A stretch of 64,000 nt of DNA, taken from NCBI GenBank assembly GCA_038025085.1, contig CM076147.1, forward strand, positions 41,786,766 through 41,850,765, read 5' to 3'. Shown one piece after another: positions 59,801-64,000 of this stretch. Made by a program: the position numbers and the translations under genes. Every line of letters begins with the position of its first letter. Positions within the stretch are counted from its first letter, which is position 1. Below the pieces are notes generated by a model that ran no database searches, was not told where the DNA came from, and was given only the letters and a program-made list of their open reading frames with translations. Origin of the DNA: Tetragonia tetragonoides. Taxonomy: Eukaryota > Streptophyta > Magnoliopsida > Caryophyllales > Aizoaceae.

Positions 59801-61150
59801 TTACACGGGATATAATAGATCGCCCTTCCAGCTCTTGGCTTCTTGTCGTCGTCGTCGTCGTCCACCATCTGAGGTGCATACCGACGTAGACGGATCAGTA
59901 GCTTGCTGTCCCCCAACAACCTCTGCATCTGCTTCTTGGTTATCGACGACGTTGTAATCAATATGATCATCATCATTAGCACCGAGTAGTACATCTTCTA
60001 AGTAGGCAACAAATGTTGTTTCATCCTGTTCATCAAAGCAGCTTGCTATAGGCTTACCCATATTGATCATAGGTTGATGATCCTCCATAGTATTAGTATT
60101 TGGTAATAACGGTGGTAAGTCCATATTAACACCACTACTAATTGGCTCCTTATTGACTATTTCTTGAGGCTGTTGATGAATATGATCATCATAAACATCA
60201 TCATTAATGTTCTTGCTTGAGCCTATGTTGTCATCAGCTTGCAGTGGCCCGATATCTTCCATGAATGCTTCATAGTCGTTCCAATTGATGTTGAGATCGT
60301 CCAAATAAAGTAGGTCATCAGTTTCCTCAAAATAATCTTGATGTTCACTTGGCTCATTCATAGGTTGTTGATCAGCCATAATATGATTATACGGTAATAT
60401 TTCCAAGACACGACTTTCCTCCTTATTGAGTAAACATTTATCTGGGACATAGAGAGTAGTACTAATAGTACTATTATCATCATCAACGTCGTCGTTGCTC
60501 GAGGTTATGGATATGCAACGTTTCTTAGAATCACCACCATCAAAATCATCAGTTTTCTTGATCTTTTTCACAACTCTTTTAGTTATACGACACAAGGCCT
60601 TTGTATCGTTCTCTACTAGGGTATACTCATGCATAAGCCACTCATACTTGTAGTCATCATCTATTTGATCATATTGATCACTACGTGGTCGTTTCTTGTT
60701 GTTCTTTTTCTTGCTTATTTGTGGTGGTATGTATTTCAAATACTTCTTAAGCCCTACAACTTCAAGCTTACCTCGACTAGAGCAAGCTTTTATCTCAATT
60801 GAGTTTTCTCCTTTCCAAGTTCCACCACAATTCTTAACCATACGAACACATCTTGTCCCGTTTTTGATTAAAGGAGTAAAGAAATAACACTTCATATCCC
60901 CTTCCACAAATTCTCCTTCGTTTTCTACTTCTTCCCAAACTTTTTCTCCTCCACTTTCTTCGAATATCTTGGATGGATGTTTGGCATAGAGATCGGCCTC
61001 GACGATGACCGCAGGAGTGAATACCGGTGGTGGTTGATCGTAAAGGTGTTTCTTCAAGAAGTAGTCTACAAGTTGAACATCCGTAGGATAAAACCGATAT
61101 CCTACGCGTACGGCTGTTATTGGTGGTGGTTCAAAGTTGTTGATGGCCAT
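59801..61150 (-). CDS. Atypical NAC-domain transcription factor, intronless, 449 aa
   Basis: One open frame from ATG (61150-61148) to TAA (59803-59801). The NAC domain covers about residues 15-195: subdomain A VGYRFYPTDVQLVDYFLKKH, a divergent B (EADLYAKHPSKIFEESGGEK, without the usual PWDLP), C with KCYFFTPLIKNGTR and GTWKGEN in place of GYWKATG, D VVGLKKYLKY, and E YEWLMHEYTL. A basic stretch KKKNNKKRPR (147-156) may be a nuclear signal. The C-terminal half is acidic and Asn-rich, as in activation regions, and holds modules IHQQPQEIVNKEP, DLPPLLPN, MINMGKPIASCF and YLEDVLLG. No membrane helix. NAC factors bind DNA as dimers. The target and role are unknown. It has no intron inside the NAC domain, unlike most NAC genes. 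It is head to head with a related gene at 62907. Confidence 0.9.
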   Translation of the reverse strand: MAINNFEPPPITAVRVGYRFYPTDVQLVDYFLKKHLYDQPPPVFTPAVIVEADLYAKHPSKIFEESGGEKVWEEVENEGEFVEGDMKCYFFTPLIKNGTRCVRMVKNCGGTWKGENSIEIKACSSRGKLEVVGLKKYLKYIPPQISKKKNNKKRPRSDQYDQIDDDYKYEWLMHEYTLVENDTKALCRITKRVVKKIKKTDDFDGGDSKKRCISITSSNDDVDDDNSTISTTLYVPDKCLLNKEESRVLEILPYNHIMADQQPMNEPSEHQDYFEETDDLLYLDDLNINWNDYEAFMEDIGPLQADDNIGSSKNINDDVYDDHIHQQPQEIVNKEPISSGVNMDLPPLLPNTNTMEDHQPMINMGKPIASCFDEQDETTFVAYLEDVLLGANDDDHIDYNVVDNQEADAEVVGGQQATDPSTSVCTSDGGRRRRRQEAKSWKGDLLYPV

Positions 61151-61923
61151 ACTGATGAGTGAATATTGATGAATTGAATATGAGGATGAGGATGAGGATG
61201 ATGATTTACTAGCGAAGAGATTAATTCAACTATCAAGATGATAATGTATATGGTGATCAAAGCTAAGGGACAATATAGGAGTTTATATCCTGAAATTAGT
61301 TGTATTATTGGGATACAGAGGTTGTAAGAAGTTTAATCCAATGCAAATTACTTTTACTTCAACGATATCATTACCTAAAAACTAAGGATAACGTGTTTGA
61401 GTTAAGGGTAAATAGTTTGTTAGGACAATTATTTACTACTTGAGGAAAGTTATTAAAAAGATAACAACCAATAAGAATAATATTATGCTAGTTAATTATC
61501 TTTGGGTTTCAGGTACACGTACGTACGGTGTACAAATAGGAATGGACAGTCTGAAATTTATTGGATTGGGATAATGCACACGTTTTAAGAATCTAAATCC
61601 GATTCAGATTACTTAGTATTATTTGAATACTACTCCTATATTAATTGAGAAGTAAAAAAGTAGTGCTACTGTAATAAAACTAGCTAGCTATACTACGCGT
61701 TGACCTTAAAGATTAAAACTTTGTTAGAACAACTTTTTACTCTTTGTAGGAAAGTTTTTCATGACATCACAAACAAATAGGGTTATGATTATGATATTAT
61801 TAATATTATCCTCTTGTAAGTCATCGTAAATTTTTATGATCATCAAAGGCTCAATATATTCTACCCTTTTCGGGGGAAAAATTGTTATTTTAAAAAACAC
61901 AAATTTCTATTTTAAAAAATATA

Positions 61924-62233
61924 CTCGCTCCCTTCATTCCAAAACTTTCTTGCCATTCGATTTTTTTAGACCATTAATTCAAGAGAAAAAAAAAATTTAT
62001 AAAGTAAAAAAGACTAATATCAGACACTACTTTGACCATGAATATTTATGATTTCATAATTATAGAACTTATAATAAGATAATGATATTTTGAAAATATT
62101 ATTTAAAATAAATCTAACAATACTATTTTCACATAGTAAAACTCTGTAACTTTTCACAAATAAGTAGTTAAAGTTCACAAACTTTGACCTTAAAAAGTCC
62201 AATATAAAGATAAATTTGGGACAAAGGGAGTAG
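61924..62233. mobile_element. Stowaway-like MITE (Tc1/mariner type)
   Basis: It begins CTCGCTCCCTTCATTCCAAA and ends in the complement of CTACTCCCTTTGTCCCAAA, close to the Stowaway consensus CTCCCTCYGTYCC. TA dinucleotides flank it at 61922-61923 and 62234-62235. The 310-bp interior is AT-rich and non-coding. Confidence 0.78.
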
Positions 62234-62655
62234 TATTCCATGGTTCTTGGCTACAGTTGACTCATCTATTTTAGTTACCACTTACTAGATTCTGTTTTAG
62301 GAAAGATACTAGATTCTGTTTTAGGGATGATATTAGGGTACAATCCAGATATTTCGTCACTTGTTTGATGATACTTAATATCTTTAGAAATACAAATTTA
62401 GGGTACTGATCATGAGAGAAAACAAAAGGAAATAGTTGAAAGCAGCTAGGACTGTTAACAGAATTTTTAACTTCCTTTTTTTTTTTTGTAGTTATGACTT
62501 TGTCCTCAAAAACAGAATTTTGTGCTTAGTTTTTAAGTCATGAACTTAACTCTTTTGCATTATCTTGGACTCATCATAGTTTATGACAGCTAAGATCAAA
62601 CTTCTTGCATCACAATTCAACAAATTTCAGGGTTTTCCTAGCTAGCTACATCCCT

Positions 62656-62663
62656 TATAAATA
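62656..62663 (+). promoter_or_regulatory. TATA box of the right-hand NAC gene
   Basis: TATAAATA, 251 bp upstream of the ATG at 62907, in an otherwise unremarkable AT-rich stretch. Confidence 0.6.
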
Positions 62664-62906
62664 CACCTAGCTAATATGTACATACATTATTACCAACAAA
62701 TTTCAAGAAAAGTCCCCTAGCTAGAAATACACCTACGTACGGTACGTACTTGCTAAGCCCTAATAGATCATATTCTTAGTTTCTTTCTTTGATCACCATT
62801 AATATTATATAGAGTATCATCTTGCATTGATAGATAGTTGAATCTCTTTGATTTGCAGCAAGTAATTAAATCATCAAAGTTAACATTCATAGTCATAAGT
62901 ATTATT

Positions 62907-63956
62907 ATGGCTGGTTTTGGACCACTACCCCAAGAAGCTGTAGGATATCAATTTCGTCCTACAGATGTTGAATTGGTTGAATACTTCCTAAAGAGATATG
63001 TTCAAAACCCCCGCTCGCAATCATTCTACCCGGACATCCATGAAACAAGAATCTACGAGAAGCATCCGTCGAAGATTTTCGAGGAGAGTGGAGGAGATAT
63101 GACTTGGGAAGAAGAAGAAGATATAGAAGAAGGTAACAAGAAGTGTTACTTCTTTACACCCTTGATGAAGAACTCATCAAAAAAGGAGGGGAAGAGATGT
63201 ACTCGTTCGATCGAGAATTGTGGAACTTGGAAAGGTGAGAACTCTAAGGAAATAGTAGCTCGATATCCTGGAGAAAAGGCTAGAGTTGTTGGATTCAGGA
63301 AGTATTTCAAATTCATAGCAGATAAGAAAAATAATGATGACAACAAGAACGACTATGAATGGCTTATGCATGAGTACACCCACTTAGACTATGAAGGAAC
63401 GGCTTTGTGCCGTATAACTAGGAAAGTGGTGAACAAGAAGAGAATAATAACATCAGATGATGATGATGGCCGTAAACGCAGCAAAATCGACGAGGTAGCT
63501 TCGAGCAAGAACATCAATGGTGTTTATGATGTTCATATTCATCAACAACTTGAAGAAGTACTAGTCAATAAGGAGGATCATCAACCTATGATCAGTATGG
63601 GTGAGCCTATAGCTAGCTGCTTTGAAAAGGATGAAACAACGTACATTAACTACTTAGAAGATGTACTCATCGGTGGTAATGATGATGATGATCATCATAT
63701 TCATCAACCTGAAGAAGTTATCAATATGGAGCCAAGTGGTGTTATTAAGGACTTGCCACCGTTACCAAATACTACTATGGCGGATCAACCTGCTATGATG
63801 ATCAATAATATGGGTGAGCATATAGCTAGCTTTGAACAGGAAACAATGTTCGGTAATGAGGACTTTGATGGTATGACAATGGAAGATGTAGTCGATCTTA
63901 TTGATTTCAATGTCGACGACCACCAAGAAGCAGAAGCAGAGCTGTTTCCCTGGTGA
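62907..63956 (+). CDS. Atypical NAC-domain transcription factor, intronless, 349 aa
   Basis: I chose the ATG at 62907 because the NAC domain starts ten codons later and the frame upstream has no ATG. It ends in TGA at 63954-63956. Subdomains: A AVGYQFRPTDVELVEYFLKR, divergent B EKHPSKIFEESGG, C KKCYFFTPLMKN and GTWKGEN, D VVGFRKYFKF, E YEWLMHEYTH, ending ALCRITRKVV near 175. The C-terminal half repeats one module set: IHQQLEEV, MGEPIASCF and YLEDVLIG (211-256), then IHQPEEVINMEP, DLPPLPN, MGEHIASFE and EDVVDLIDFNV (265-337). The left-hand NAC gene has one such set. The second half is acidic. The partner is 1.76 kb away on the other strand and clearly homologous. A 5'-UTR acceptor-like TTTGCAG near 62860 could mark a leader intron. 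Function unknown. Confidence 0.9.
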   Translation: MAGFGPLPQEAVGYQFRPTDVELVEYFLKRYVQNPRSQSFYPDIHETRIYEKHPSKIFEESGGDMTWEEEEDIEEGNKKCYFFTPLMKNSSKKEGKRCTRSIENCGTWKGENSKEIVARYPGEKARVVGFRKYFKFIADKKNNDDNKNDYEWLMHEYTHLDYEGTALCRITRKVVNKKRIITSDDDDGRKRSKIDEVASSKNINGVYDVHIHQQLEEVLVNKEDHQPMISMGEPIASCFEKDETTYINYLEDVLIGGNDDDDHHIHQPEEVINMEPSGVIKDLPPLPNTTMADQPAMMINNMGEHIASFEQETMFGNEDFDGMTMEDVVDLIDFNVDDHQEAEAELFPW

Positions 63957-64000
63957 TCTGTCGCCGTTGGCATGTACCCCAGATGTTGCTGCAATGGATT
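63957..64000. other. 3' flank of the NAC gene
   Basis: Only 44 bp remain, so nothing can be said beyond the stop codon. Confidence 0.5.

Larger units (their letters stand above)
61151..62906. promoter_or_regulatory. Shared divergent promoter region of the two NAC genes
   Basis: Both NAC leaders lie here. The minus-strand leader of the first gene (about 61190-61262) and the plus-strand leader of the second (about 62782-62850) contain the same ordered words: CTTTGATCACCAT, TATCATCTTG, ATAGTTGAAT and TCTCTT. For the second gene a TATA box (TTATAAATAC) starts at 62655-62656. For the first gene TATAAAC on the minus strand at 61288-61282 is a candidate. A Stowaway MITE and a two-copy ACTAGATTCTGTTTTAGG repeat (62285-62325) lie between them. 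Confidence 0.6.

Noticed and set aside
62020..62241. 73-codon minus-strand frame
   Set aside because: It lies inside the Stowaway MITE and its residues come from AT-rich DNA.
62838..62906. N-terminal extension of the right-hand NAC protein
   Set aside because: It would need a TTG start. The first ATG in frame is at 62907, directly before the NAC domain, and the upstream DNA matches the other gene's leader.
1..64000. CRISPR arrays, bacterial operons, phage or organelle insertions
   Set aside because: No repeat-spacer pattern, no operon-like gene packing and no recognisable organelle genes; everything identifiable is plant nuclear.

Overview
This window is plant nuclear DNA, almost certainly from a eudicot. 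It has many-exon genes with GT-AG introns up to 3 kb, plant-specific NAC genes, and CACTA, MULE, hAT, PIF/Harbinger, Stowaway, LTR, TRIM, SINE and LINE transposons. I could not place it to genus. All exon models are hand-read splice models. Both large genes stay in frame from ATG to stop.

Positions 1 to about 28 kb hold a gene-free pile of nested transposons. A CACTA element runs off the left edge and ends at 7121. It has a broken TNP2-type transposase on the minus strand and a 5'-UTR intron of about 5.5 kb, swollen by a tandem duplication, a copia-like LTR and a LINE fragment. From 7.4 to 24.2 kb lie two decayed plus-strand coding units: a Ulp1 (C48) protease-like gene, then a MULE transposase with a PB1-like N-terminus. 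The Ulp1-like gene is split by a hAT-type element, itself filled by a gypsy-like LTR fragment and a complete non-autonomous Athila-like retrotransposon, and again by a solo LTR flanked by GATAG. The MULE is split by a 449-bp TRIM flanked by AGAAC. A GC-rich satellite-like array of about 312-bp units follows (25.1-27.6 kb).

The gene-rich half starts at 28.7 kb. A 15-exon minus-strand gene (28673-43191) encodes a membrane protein disulfide-isomerase of the PDI5-3/5-4 type (482 aa, active site CYWS). Divergent from it is SEC10 (46175-58655, plus strand, 24 coding exons, 830 aa), an exocyst subunit. Their introns carry a SINE, MITEs and a LINE fragment. SEC10 is convergent with the first of two intronless, atypical NAC genes (59801-61150, minus; 62907-63956, plus). 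The NAC genes are head to head and share protein modules and matching leader DNA, so they look like an inverted duplication. A Stowaway MITE sits between them.

I did not find a clearly new biological system. The most unusual items are the paired NAC genes with shuffled C-terminal modules, the 312-bp GC-rich array, the GAAACG-rich hAT element in SEC10, and the layered insertion history that can be read from target-site duplications.
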